14,184 nucleotides of DNA from an uncultured Chryseolinea sp. Its GTDB lineage: Bacteria; Bacteroidota; Bacteroidia; Cytophagales; Cyclobacteriaceae. Both the position numbers and the translations under genes were made by a program. The DNA lies in contig CAMLER010000050.1 in assembly GCA_946478915.1 (NCBI GenBank), positions 1 to 14,184 on the forward strand. Reading direction: 5' to 3'. Shown one piece after another: positions 1 to 7,336 of this stretch (position 1 is its first letter; the number at the start of each line of letters is the position of its first letter). The notes beneath the pieces are model-generated. The model did no database searches. It had not been told where the DNA came from and saw nothing but the letters and a program-made list of their open reading frames with translations.

Positions 1-264
1 TAACAGTGACGTTTTTTTAACATGACATTCTTCCCATCGCCACGTGACAAAGTCACAGACATAAGCGTTTTGCCTTAAGCGTTCAGTGCCTCTGAAACTC
101 TTTTCACCATTCAACCTTTTCACTTTCCTATCTTATGTACCTTTCTCCCCATTTACGCCCGTCAAATTGGCCCAAATTCGACGGTCATGAAGCCGTTGAA
201 ATTCGTTTTCTCTAACGTTCTAGCTAAATTTCCCTAAAATTTTTTAACGCTAATTGAACATCTT
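1..264. other. Non-coding leader upstream of the first lipoprotein gene
   Basis: I see no convincing gene here. The stretch has a small inverted repeat, GTGAC-AAA-GTCAC at 44-56, and a direct repeat TAAGCGTT near 62-83. The last 60 bases before the first gene are very A/T rich, as usual for Bacteroidota 5' regions. No clear TAnnTTTG promoter box was found. An upstream gene may end just outside the window. Confidence 0.4.
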
Positions 265-1404
265 ATGAAGCGTGGATTCTGGGCCATTGTAGCAATCTCG
301 ATACTCGCCGCTGGATGCAGCTCTGGAAAAAAAGCATATGAACGCGGCGATTACTACGGCGCTGTGATGAAATCCATCAACCGGTTAAGGCAAAATCCTG
401 ATCATTCGAAATCTATTGAAGCGCTGCGCAATGCTTATCCGATGGCAGTAGATTTTTATGAAAATGAAGTGCGAAATGAAATTGCATCAAACTCCGTTTA
501 CAAATGGAAAAACGCGATTCAGGCATATGGAAGTTTGAATGATCTCTATGAGGCTATACGCCAATGTCCTGGATGTAAGGCAGCCGTCCCCAATCCCAAA
601 AACTATTATGCGGAGCTCGGTCCACTGAAGGAAAAAGCAGCTGAAGAAAGCTACAATGCCGGCATAAATGCATTGATGAAAGGCAATCGAAACGATGCAA
701 AGCAGGCGTACTACAATTTCGCAGATGTGCAGCGGTTTGTCCCTGGTTATAAGGATGTAATCGAATATCTTGATAAAGCCAAATGGGAAGCAACATTGAA
801 AGTTGTTGTAGAGCAAATACCCGTTCCCGCACGATATGATTTAAGTGGCGGATTCTTCCAGGATAAGATCGAAGAATTCTTGCACAGCAATTATCGGGAT
901 GAATCCTTTATTAAGTTTTACACTCCGGAAGAAGCGCGATCGGTAGACCTGGCACACGCCGATCAAATCATGCGGTTACAATTTGATGATTTTTCGGTAG
1001 GAAATTCAGTTCTAAGAGAGAAGGAAGAGACCATTACAAAAGACAGCGTTAAGGTTGGTGAGGCAAAGATCGAAGGTAAAACCGTTCCTGTGTACAACAC
1101 CGTGAAGGCGAAACTCACAACGTACAAAAAGGAGCTTATTTCAAATGGCTTGCTGAGCATGGTAGTGGTGGATGCCAAAACCAATGGAATTCTCACGACC
1201 CGAAAATTCAACGGACAATTCGTTTGGGTAAGCCAATGGGCACGATTCAATGGCGACGAGAGAGCGCTGACGGACCAGCAACTAAAGATCTGCCAGATGA
1301 GAGAACAACAACCACCCCATGCACAGGATTTGTTTCTGGAATTTACAAAGCCGATCTACAATCAACTTATTCCGGCGGTAAAAAGCTTTTATCAGAACTA
1401 CTAA
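265..1404 (+). CDS. TPR-like outer-surface or periplasmic lipoprotein, function unknown
   Basis: A 379-residue protein with a lipoprotein signal peptide: a positively charged start (MKR), a hydrophobic stretch and the lipobox LAAGC, with Cys18 as the predicted acylation site followed by SSG. Residues about 20-180 are helical and resemble tetratricopeptide-type repeats (for example AYERGDYYGAVMKSINRL, then a second similar block around SYNAGINALMKGNRNDAKQAY). The C-terminal half (about 180-379) is a mixed alpha/beta domain I cannot assign. It is not obviously catalytic; a structural or assembly role in the envelope is only a guess. The TAA stop lies at the very edge of an AGCTNNC repeat element, so the gene's 3' end is fused to that repeat. 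The gene faces the YdjC gene convergently across a repeat-rich spacer. The call as a real secreted lipoprotein is secure; function is unknown. Confidence 0.85.
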   Translation: MKRGFWAIVAISILAAGCSSGKKAYERGDYYGAVMKSINRLRQNPDHSKSIEALRNAYPMAVDFYENEVRNEIASNSVYKWKNAIQAYGSLNDLYEAIRQCPGCKAAVPNPKNYYAELGPLKEKAAEESYNAGINALMKGNRNDAKQAYYNFADVQRFVPGYKDVIEYLDKAKWEATLKVVVEQIPVPARYDLSGGFFQDKIEEFLHSNYRDESFIKFYTPEEARSVDLAHADQIMRLQFDDFSVGNSVLREKEETITKDSVKVGEAKIEGKTVPVYNTVKAKLTTYKKELISNGLLSMVVVDAKTNGILTTRKFNGQFVWVSQWARFNGDERALTDQQLKICQMREQQPPHAQDLFLEFTKPIYNQLIPAVKSFYQNY

Positions 1405-1438
1405 GCTGTCAGCTTTCAGCTATCAGCCAACAGCTTGG
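1403..1438 (+). repeat. AGCTNNC heptamer element, copy A
   Basis: Five consecutive 7-bp units can be read: (A)AGCTGTC, AGCTTTC, AGCTATC, AGCCAAC, AGCTTGG. The ends AAGCTG and CAGCTT are inverted copies of each other. The first two A residues are also the last two bases of the lipoprotein gene's TAA stop codon. Copies C (1542-1586), B (7337-7371, minus) and D (13923-13951, minus) share the same ends and unit order. Confidence 0.8.
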
Positions 1439-1474
1439 ACAGTACGTCTTCCAATGAACCATGCTTTTAACAGG

Positions 1475-1495
1475 GCAGAACGCAGAACGCGTAAC
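1475..1495 (+). repeat. Three-unit GCAGAAC heptamer tandem repeat
   Basis: Two exact GCAGAAC units are followed by the variant GCGTAAC, again with period 7, and a partial GC after it. It lies between copies A and C of the AGCTNNC family but has a different unit sequence. It is too short to be significant on its own; it is noted because the 7-bp period matches the neighbouring repeats. Confidence 0.5.
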
Positions 1496-1541
1496 GCTTG
1501 TGAAGGGAATTTGAAAGTTTTGACCTTTTAGTGTACGGCAG

Positions 1542-1586
1542 AAGCTGACAGTTGACAGCGCTGACAGCTATCAGGCAACAGCTTGG
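1542..1586 (+). repeat. AGCTNNC heptamer element, copy C
   Basis: Same orientation and order as copy A: it opens with AAGCTGAC, has an extra unit and two extra bases in the middle, and closes with AGCTATC, AGGCAAC, AGCTTGG. Positions 1565-1586 match 1417-1438 of copy A at 21 of 22 bases. It is the longest copy (45 bp), so copies differ by whole units, as expected from unit slippage or recombination. Confidence 0.8.
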
Positions 1587-1682
1587 CCGTAATTGGCGCT
1601 AGATTCTGCGAAAAGTTTAATGTAGTCGCTCTCTCCTAATAACCGCGGGAACCTTCCGTCTTTTAATTAATTTTGCGAAAGC

Positions 1683-1738
1683 GGAGCCAGACACCGATTA
1701 CTCGATTACTCGATTACCGGTCACTAACCGGATTACTT
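1683..1738 (+). repeat. CGATTAC repeat array, copy E, reaching toward the ydjC-like stop
   Basis: The array starts with a 19-bp header, GGAGCCAGACACCGATTAC, found again on the minus strand at 6604-6622 with one mismatch. Then come 8-bp units CGATTACT, CGATTACT, CGATTACC, a short inverted repeat CCGGT-cacta-ACCGG (1717-1731) and a further GATTAC. A last CGATTACC at 1746-1753 lies inside the end of the deacetylase gene and supplies its final codons (Gly-Asn-Arg), with the stop at 1742-1744. Confidence 0.75.
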
Positions 1739-1741
1739 CTT

Positions 1742-2677
1742 CTAACGATTACCATTTCTCACTATCTTATCTCTTATCTCTCTCCAGGTGATAACCTTGA
1801 TCTTCTCATCTGCTAAGATCTTTCGACACTTATCACTGGTAAAGAAATTCACGTCATGCTGGCGCCATGTTGCACCGAAATCAACATACTGAACCGTTAC
1901 CGCCTGCATTTCTTCGTTGTCATAAGCAGCGTGAAGCAACAAAACATTTAGCCCGGGTTGCAGTGATTTCAACTGCTCCGTATAAAAATTTTCCATACCC
2001 TTCTTGAAATCCTCTCCACTGGCCATAATTGTTTGATCCACATCGATGTCTCCTTCTGTCATATGCTTACTAAAGTCGAAACCGAAAAACTGTGAGAACT
2101 GCCTGCCCACATGAACCGGTACTTTATATTCCCTTCCGAGCTTAAGAATAATTGGTAATAATTCAGGCGAGGAAACCGCGGCTCCCATGTGCCCGTCAAA
2201 ATGTGTTGGATCAATACCAAATTGTCTTGCTCGTTCAATTTGACTACGCAGTTCCCTCTCAACATCTGCCGGATTTGCACGTTTAAGAAAGTCAGCCGTC
2301 GTCTCATTTAAATAACCGCGTTCATCCAACAAGCTTGGAACCTTGTCGTGGGAAGTGACTGGTCCCCATTTGTACATTTTCCATTCACTGGTCAGCGTGA
2401 GGTGCAAACCGAAATCCGCGTCTGGATGGGATTTGGCATAATCAGCAATCTCAGGAAACCAAGGGCAAGGCACCATAATACTGGCTGAGCTCACCACGCC
2501 ATTTTCCATCGCGTGAATGGACGCGCTGTTCTCGGAGTGCGATACACCAAGATCATCGGCATGAATGATCAAAAGTTTGGTATCCTTCGGATAGCCCAGA
2601 CGTTCCTGAATAGTTCTTTGTTGTGCGCTTGATGTGGCGAAGCAAAGTAAGAGAAGAGATAGAATATTATATTTCAT
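1742..2677 (-). CDS. Secreted YdjC/ChbG-family carbohydrate deacetylase
   Basis: A 311-residue protein with a cleavable signal peptide (hydrophobic residues about 4-17, cleavage near Ala18), so it is probably periplasmic. The YdjC/ChbG (PF04794) pattern is clear: IIHADDLG at about 37-44 (Asp41, Asp42), GLHLTLT with His92, and THFDGHMG with His159, Asp161 and His163. These correspond to the family's metal-binding and catalytic acid sites. Known members remove acetyl groups from N-acetylated oligosaccharides such as chitooligosaccharides; the substrate here is unknown, and export differs from cytoplasmic ChbG. It lies 104 bp downstream of the PhyH gene on the same strand, so co-transcription is possible. 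Its last codons (GNR) overlap a CGATTACC repeat unit, so the natural C-terminus may have been altered by the repeat. Family assignment is strong. Confidence 0.88.
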   Translation of the reverse strand: MKYNILSLLLLCFATSSAQQRTIQERLGYPKDTKLLIIHADDLGVSHSENSASIHAMENGVVSSASIMVPCPWFPEIADYAKSHPDADFGLHLTLTSEWKMYKWGPVTSHDKVPSLLDERGYLNETTADFLKRANPADVERELRSQIERARQFGIDPTHFDGHMGAAVSSPELLPIILKLGREYKVPVHVGRQFSQFFGFDFSKHMTEGDIDVDQTIMASGEDFKKGMENFYTEQLKSLQPGLNVLLLHAAYDNEEMQAVTVQYVDFGATWRQHDVNFFTSDKCRKILADEKIKVITWREIRDKIVRNGNR

Positions 2678-2781
2678 AAAGGCTGTCTTGGGAAGGCTTA
2701 CAACAAATCATATAAATAACCGTTGTGCTGAACTTTCTCATCGCCAGGCACAGCGGCATCAAGATTTTTCTACCGAGTCAG

Positions 2782-3675
2782 TTACAAAATCTCCTTCGGA
2801 TCGAACAGCAACGGAAAGAATTGCCCTTCCAATTTCTTTCCCTTCTTAACAACCGGCACACCGCTTAATAACTCTTCGTCAGTATCGGAATATGTGCCAT
2901 CCGCAAATACATTGAGCACAAACGCACGCCGGGGCATGGCCGACTTGTTTTCGTAAGACCCGTGGACCATCAGCGGATGATGAAAAGTTGCGTACCCTCT
3001 TGGCATTTCAATAGCAACCTTTTCTTTGAATTGTGTCTTTTGATCTTCAGTAAGGAATTGTTGAATACCTTCCATGTCACCTGCCAGCTCAGGTTTGTCC
3101 AGTAGCCCCCACGTATGGCTCTTCGGAATATAATAAAGACACCCGTTCTGTTTTGACACATCATCCAGCGCAACCCAACAGGTCAGGTGCTGGATCGGCG
3201 TAGTTCTGCGCCAGTAACTGTAATCCTGATGCCAGGCAACGACCCCACCATGGTGCGCCGGTTTGTAAAAAAGCTGGTCATGCCAAAAACGCACGGCTCT
3301 GTTACCAAGCAACTGACTGGCCGGTATGACAAAAGCTGGGTTCCAAAGAATGTCGTGAAAACCGGGCGTTATTCGCCAATGACCCAACGAATGAAACAAG
3401 ACCGCATTCGGATCCTTTGACTCATTGCTATGAAACTCATAAAACAAATGATGCAGTGGATGTTCAGGGTCTTTTATCTCCTCAAGCTCATTTCGCAGAT
3501 ATTCAACCTGAGTTTCATCCAATAGCTTTATACCGGAGAGAAAACCATAGGTGTCAAAGAACGATATCTGATCATCCGATAATTTATATTTTTCCCAGGC
3601 CTCCTTCGCATCCAGCTTTGGAAACAGATCGCTTACAATCTGATGTTGTACTGATAAATCTTCAAGCGTTCTCAT
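2782..3675 (-). CDS. PhyH-family Fe(II)/2-oxoglutarate dioxygenase
   Basis: A 297-residue soluble protein without a signal peptide, the usual length for phytanoyl-CoA dioxygenase-family proteins (PF05721). The iron triad is visible as WHQDYSYW (His149, Asp151) and MVHGS (His238), with Arg249/Arg250 positioned to hold 2-oxoglutarate. Other family marks are FWHDQLFYKPA before the HxD motif and NGCLYYIPKSHTWG between the iron ligands. Bacterial members hydroxylate small molecules or amino acids and many have unknown substrates; nothing here points to phytanic acid itself. It begins the PhyH-YdjC pair and is separated from the upstream molybdenum-enzyme operon by a strong terminator, so it probably has its own promoter in 3676-3790, though I could not identify one. 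It is likely cytoplasmic. Confidence 0.88.
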   Translation of the reverse strand: MRTLEDLSVQHQIVSDLFPKLDAKEAWEKYKLSDDQISFFDTYGFLSGIKLLDETQVEYLRNELEEIKDPEHPLHHLFYEFHSNESKDPNAVLFHSLGHWRITPGFHDILWNPAFVIPASQLLGNRAVRFWHDQLFYKPAHHGGVVAWHQDYSYWRRTTPIQHLTCWVALDDVSKQNGCLYYIPKSHTWGLLDKPELAGDMEGIQQFLTEDQKTQFKEKVAIEMPRGYATFHHPLMVHGSYENKSAMPRRAFVLNVFADGTYSDTDEELLSGVPVVKKGKKLEGQFFPLLFDPKEIL

Positions 3676-3790
3676 AGATCATTTATTTACTATTACGATT
3701 TACTCTATTTCTCACATTTATCCGGCATAGTTCTGATAATGATTGCTGCCACTCGCTCCGGCTAGTCATATTTCAGTAAGGTTCCAAAGA

Positions 3791-3823
3791 CAAAAAAAGA
3801 ACCTCACCACTAAAGTGAGGTTC
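3791..3823 (-). terminator. Intrinsic terminator of the molybdenum hydroxylase operon
   Basis: A perfect 9-bp stem (GAACCTCAC at 3799-3807 with GTGAGGTTC at 3815-3823) has a 7-base loop. Read on the minus strand it is followed at once by seven T residues (complement of 3792-3798). It lies 24 bp beyond the stop of the large-subunit gene. This is the only textbook rho-independent terminator in the window. Confidence 0.88.
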
Positions 3824-3847
3824 ACCTGTTTATCACAAAAAGAAATA

Positions 3848-5998
3848 CTATAATTTTTCTTCGAGTTTCACGCCCTTCAGTTCCTCCTGTAAGCTGAACG
3901 GTTGATTGTAAAGACGCTTTCCGGTTGCCTTGAAATATGCATTGGCGACCGCCCCACCCGTTGGCGGAAGAGCAGGTTCTCCAAGTCCGGTGGGATCTAT
4001 TCCATTATCAACAAAATGGCATTCCACCTCCGGAATTTCCTTTAGTTTTATCAGCCTGTAGGTGTTGAAGTTCTTTTGTTCGGGCAGCCCGTCTTTAAAA
4101 GTCAACTGGCTGTACATGGCGTGTCCCAATCCGTCCACTACCCCGCCCGTTACCTGTTGCTTGGCGCCACTCAGGTTCACCACCACGCCACAATCGGAGG
4201 CAGCATAGATTTTCTTCAAAGAGGGTTTCCCTTTCTTCATTTCAATCTCAGCTACTTGTGCTACATAGGACCGGTGTGAGAAGTAGACGCTAAATCCTTG
4301 CGCTAATTCTTTTTTTGTTCCCCATCCTGATTTCTCTGCGGCCAGTTTGATAACACCCTTCATGCGATCGATGTCATACTTGATTTCTCCCACAGGAGAT
4401 GCCTTAGCTTTGTCAAGAAGATCAAGGCGAAACTGCACCGGATCCTTTTTTGCCGCCATTGCCACTTCATCCAGGAACGCTTGCTCAGCGAATGCCAGGA
4501 AATTCGTGATCGGTGCGCGCCATGGACCCGTGGTGATCGGTGATTTATGATCAACCGAATCGATCAAAAGATTTTCAACTGCTCCCGATGGAAAATTGTC
4601 CTCCCGGGTAGAATTGCCTGCGTTGATACCCACACCCCTCAGTTTGTATCCGATGAGATTTCCATTGGTGTCAAGTGCAGCATCGAAGCGATAACGAACC
4701 GCTGGACGGTAGCTTCCACCGCAAATATCGTCCTCCCTGGTCCAGGTGACCTTTACAGGTGCTTTAACAAGTTTCGAGACTTCAGCGGCTTCAACGGCAT
4801 AATCCGACTGAAGCCTTCTTCCGAAACCGCCTCCCAACCGGGTAAGCTCGACGGTTACATTATCCGGAAACATATTTAACATTCTTGCCACATCCATCCG
4901 AGCCCTGTCAGGGGTCTGGGTCGGGCCGATTAACTCAGCACCATCTTCACGCACATGAGCAAAGAAATTCATCGGTTCCATCGGACTGTGCGACAGAAAT
5001 GGACATTGATATTCTCGCGTTATGACTTTTGCCGCAGACTTAAATGCTGCATCTACATCACCATCTTTCCGTCGAACGGTAGCTTCACCGTTAACCAGAA
5101 GATCCTTAAATAATTTATCGTGATCAGAAGTACTCTCTATTGCACCATCGGGCTCGTATTCGATTTTTAGCGCTTTTCGAGCTTTGCTAACCTGCCAGGT
5201 AGATTTACCAACAACGGCCACGTTATTTTTGAAAGTCACCACATCTACAATACCGGGCATCGCTTTGGCAGCAGCGCTGTCGACAGATTTGATCTTCATT
5301 CCAAAAGCAGGGCGTTGAACCATGGCGTGAAGCATACCGTCACGGTACACATCGAGGCCGAACAGCGGTTTACCTGTTACAATATCCTTATTATCTACAT
5401 TACGAACAGCTTTACCAATTAGTTTGAAGTCCTTCTGTTCCTTCAACTTAACGTCCTTAGGTACAGTGATGCTTGAAGCTTCTGCAGCAAGTTCTCCATA
5501 GCCGAGACGGCGGTTGCCGGCTTTGTCAATCACAAAGCTATTTTCAGTTGTAAGAGTGGATGGCTCAACATTCCAACGTTTTGCCGCTGCTTCCACCATC
5601 ATATGGCGTGCTGTTGCGCCAGCCTTGCGCAGCCTTTCCCAGGAATGCGGAATTGCACCACTTCCTCCTGTCACTTGACGTTCATACTTTTTTGTATCCA
5701 GGCCGGCTTGTACAACCTTTACTTTAGTCCAGTCGGCATCCAATTCTTCAGCCACCACCATCGGGAAGGAAGTTTTGATATTCTGACCTAACTCAGGATT
5801 TGGGGAGAAAATGGTTATAATGCCTTCAGGCGAAATTGACAGGTAGCTATTAAAGTTAACATCTTCTGCAAGGCCTTTAACTACGTCAATTACAGACGCT
5901 TCCGACTTGCTCCAGTGAAAGCCAAGAATGAGTCCTCCACCAGCGGTAGCAGCGATCCTAAGAAAGTTTCTTCTGCTTGTCTTTGTGAAACTTGTCAT
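3848..5998 (-). CDS. iorB: Tat-exported molybdopterin-binding large subunit, isoquinoline 1-oxidoreductase beta-like
   Basis: A 716-residue xanthine-oxidase-family large subunit, close in length to IorB-type proteins. A twin-arginine signal SRRNFLR (8-14) with a following hydrophobic Ala/Gly-rich stretch marks it for folded export. Molybdenum-cofactor domain marks are TGGSGAIPHSW (110-120), PMEP (339-342), GGGFGRR (389-395), GPWRAPITNFLAFAEQ (491-506) and GLGEPALPP (671-679), in which Glu674 is the expected catalytic base. The family hydroxylates N-heterocycles or oxidises aldehydes using water as the oxygen source; the real substrate cannot be read from sequence. It starts two bases after the iorA-like stop, so the two are translationally coupled. 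No FAD subunit, cytochrome c or XdhC-type maturation gene is nearby, so electron acceptor and cofactor-insertion factors must be encoded elsewhere. Confidence 0.9.
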   Translation of the reverse strand: MTSFTKTSRRNFLRIAATAGGGLILGFHWSKSEASVIDVVKGLAEDVNFNSYLSISPEGIITIFSPNPELGQNIKTSFPMVVAEELDADWTKVKVVQAGLDTKKYERQVTGGSGAIPHSWERLRKAGATARHMMVEAAAKRWNVEPSTLTTENSFVIDKAGNRRLGYGELAAEASSITVPKDVKLKEQKDFKLIGKAVRNVDNKDIVTGKPLFGLDVYRDGMLHAMVQRPAFGMKIKSVDSAAAKAMPGIVDVVTFKNNVAVVGKSTWQVSKARKALKIEYEPDGAIESTSDHDKLFKDLLVNGEATVRRKDGDVDAAFKSAAKVITREYQCPFLSHSPMEPMNFFAHVREDGAELIGPTQTPDRARMDVARMLNMFPDNVTVELTRLGGGFGRRLQSDYAVEAAEVSKLVKAPVKVTWTREDDICGGSYRPAVRYRFDAALDTNGNLIGYKLRGVGINAGNSTREDNFPSGAVENLLIDSVDHKSPITTGPWRAPITNFLAFAEQAFLDEVAMAAKKDPVQFRLDLLDKAKASPVGEIKYDIDRMKGVIKLAAEKSGWGTKKELAQGFSVYFSHRSYVAQVAEIEMKKGKPSLKKIYAASDCGVVVNLSGAKQQVTGGVVDGLGHAMYSQLTFKDGLPEQKNFNTYRLIKLKEIPEVECHFVDNGIDPTGLGEPALPPTGGAVANAYFKATGKRLYNQPFSLQEELKGVKLEEKL

Positions 5999-6000
5999 GG

Positions 6001-6465
6001 CTATTTAGTGAGTTTTGTTGATGCAAGAACTACTGCTTCTTTGATGCGATGATAGGTTCCGCAGCGGCAGATATTGCCATTCATGGCATTTTCAATTTGC
6101 TCAAGACTCGGCTTCTTATTTTTGTTGAGCAACGCTGTTGCAGTCATGATCTGACCGGCCTGGCAATAGCCACACTGTGCCACATCTGCCTCATCCCATG
6201 CAAGTTGGACGGGATGGTCGCCATTTTCAGAGAGACCCTCTATTGTAGTCACCTTGCCCGCTCCGACCGCCGAAACCGGCAATACACAGGAGCGAACTGC
6301 ATTTCCATTAAGATGAACCGTGCATGCACCACACTGTGCGATACCACAGCCGTATTTCGTACCTACAAGTCCGAGATTATCCCGCAAAACCCAGAGGAGC
6401 GGTGTATCTGCATCAACATCTGCTTCATAGGTCCGGCCGTTAATTTGTAATTTGTAATTAGCCAT
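6001..6465 (-). CDS. iorA: [2Fe-2S] small subunit, isoquinoline 1-oxidoreductase alpha-like
   Basis: A 154-residue iron-sulfur subunit of the xanthine oxidase family, full length. The N-terminal ferredoxin-like cluster is ligated by Cys40, Cys45, Cys48 ([10 protein letters not shown]) and Cys60. The C-terminal helical cluster is ligated by Cys98 and Cys101 (QCGYCQAG) and Cys133 and Cys135 (NICRCGTY); Gln97 is the position that normally contacts the pterin. All eight ligands are present. It passes electrons from the molybdenum site of the large subunit to an external acceptor. It has no signal peptide, so it probably crosses the membrane bound to its Tat-tagged partner. It is the first gene of the pair; its leader contains two overlapping hairpins (6513-6539) and lies downstream of a 25-bp inverted repeat. 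Confidence 0.93.
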   Translation of the reverse strand: MANYKLQINGRTYEADVDADTPLLWVLRDNLGLVGTKYGCGIAQCGACTVHLNGNAVRSCVLPVSAVGAGKVTTIEGLSENGDHPVQLAWDEADVAQCGYCQAGQIMTATALLNKNKKPSLEQIENAMNGNICRCGTYHRIKEAVVLASTKLTK

Positions 6466-6512
6466 GTTGTAAGGTATTTTTTTCCATCGTGAAGTTATGA
6501 AAATATTTCACC

Positions 6513-6539
6513 GGGAGGAAACACCTCCCAAGTTTGGGA
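6513..6539 (-). promoter_or_regulatory. Leader of iorA with two mutually exclusive hairpins
   Basis: In the minus-strand transcript, TCCCA-AACT-TGGGA can form a 5-bp hairpin (6526-6539), and GGGAGG-TGTTT-CCTCCC can form a perfect 6-bp hairpin (6513-6529). They share the bases at 6526-6529, so only one can form at a time. They lie about 48-74 bases upstream of the iorA ATG. No T run follows either one, so this is not a simple terminator. Regulation by alternative folding is only a possibility. Confidence 0.35.
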
Positions 6540-6572
6540 TGAGCTGTTGTAGCTGTACATAAACGGATGCTA

Positions 6573-6622
6573 GTAATCTGGTAATCTGGTAATCGGTAAT
6601 CTGGTAATCGGTGCCTGGCTCC
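6573..6622 (-). repeat. CGATTAC repeat array, copy F
   Basis: On the minus strand it opens with the same header as copy E, GGAGCCAGGCACCGATTAC (one mismatch to 1683-1701), then alternates CAGATTAC and CGATTAC units with period 7-8. It lies between iorA and the small exported protein gene. Confidence 0.78.
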
Positions 6623-6706
6623 AAGAGTAGATGTCTTAGTTCAAGATAAAACCGGAAGTAGCATTAACTACAATCGAGCGGACCGATTACCAGATTACCG
6701 ATTACC
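6588..6706. repeat. Perfect 25-bp inverted repeat between two CGATTAC arrays
   Basis: Positions 6588-6612 are the exact reverse complement of 6682-6706, leaving a 69-base loop. The arms are made of CGATTAC and CAGATTAC units. RNA from the leftward genes could form a 25-bp stem here, downstream of the small exported protein gene and upstream of iorA. No T run follows the stem. It might stabilise or separate transcripts, or simply reflect duplication of repeats in opposite orientation. Confidence 0.75.
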
Positions 6707-6726
6707 GACCGATTGCCCTTACCGAT
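6683..6726 (+). repeat. CGATTAC repeat array, copy G, abutting a stop codon
   Basis: Units CCGATTAC, CAGATTAC, CGATTAC run into more degenerate CCGATTGC and ACCGATT units that end at the TGA stop (6727-6729) of the small exported protein gene. It is inverted relative to copy F. Confidence 0.65.
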
Positions 6727-7188
6727 TCAAATCTTCCCGCGTTTTTCACCATTCACAATATACGTTCCGTCCTTTTCAAAAAAGATCTCGATGCGGCTGA
6801 GTGGGCTCTTGTCTTTCGAAAAGAATGTTATCATGTAGTGGTGCGGACTGATGTAATCTTTGATGTCATCTGTGAATCCCATATCGAGTTTAATCACCGT
6901 CGATGGGTCAAATTTTTTTGACAGAAGTAGATCTCGTTCATTCTTGACAACTTTAACCCGATATTCTTCCGGGACAGGCTTGAGGACCCGCAAATCAATA
7001 TATAGATAAGGTGCGTTCATTCCAGACGCTGGCAACGTGCGCTTTTCAAGATCAACCTTGTTAAGATCTGGCGGCGGGCGTTTTTTAAATTGTAGGTCAA
7101 GTTTCAATTCGAATTCGTCGTTGCCTTTGTAAGGAACTGCGTCCTGCCATAAGAAAGCTGATAATATGCAGATCCAGACTATTTTCAT
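6727..7188 (-). CDS. Small exported protein of unknown function
   Basis: A 153-residue protein with a short N-terminal signal (MKIVWICILSAFLW, probable cleavage near residue 14-17), so it is probably periplasmic. The mature part is rich in Lys, Asp and Phe and appears to be mostly beta strands, including DLQFKKRPPPDL, YLYIDLRVLK and HHYMITFFSKDKSPLSRIEIFFEKDGTYIVNG. I do not recognise a family. There is no Cys in the mature part and no obvious catalytic motif. It lies between the esterase and iorA genes on the same strand, 181 bp and 261 bp away, both gaps rich in repeats, so operon membership is uncertain. Its TGA stop is directly followed by CGATTAC-family repeats. The signal peptide and consistent reading frame support a real gene. 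Confidence 0.65.
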   Translation of the reverse strand: MKIVWICILSAFLWQDAVPYKGNDEFELKLDLQFKKRPPPDLNKVDLEKRTLPASGMNAPYLYIDLRVLKPVPEEYRVKVVKNERDLLLSKKFDPSTVIKLDMGFTDDIKDYISPHHYMITFFSKDKSPLSRIEIFFEKDGTYIVNGEKRGKI

Positions 7189-7336
7189 CTTTCATCGATT
7201 ACCTGCTAATGTAAGTAATTATTGGGGAAGATGAGAGGACGATCCTTGACCCCTTTATACCTTTTACCACTGTCGTGAACCGTTAAAGGTATAAGGAGGA
7301 ATAGGGAATAAGGAAGTAATCTATTAATAGAAATCC

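Noticed and set aside
1224..1457. 77-codon plus-strand frame overlapping the end of the lipoprotein gene
   Set aside because: It overlaps the lipoprotein gene in another frame and its tail simply translates the AGCTNNC repeat.
1717..1731. CCGGT-cacta-ACCGG inverted repeat as a terminator between the convergent genes
   Set aside because: The stem is 5 bp with no T run on either strand; it is better treated as part of the CGATTAC repeat array.
6573..6726. Possible CRISPR array in the CGATTAC repeats
   Set aside because: Units are only 7-8 bp, directly adjoining, without unique spacers of constant length, and no cas genes are present.
7253..7296. Imperfect 12-bp stem (TATACCTTT with AAAGGTATA) as terminator of the esterase gene
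   Set aside because: The loop is about 20 bases and no T run follows on the minus strand, so it is not a convincing rho-independent terminator.
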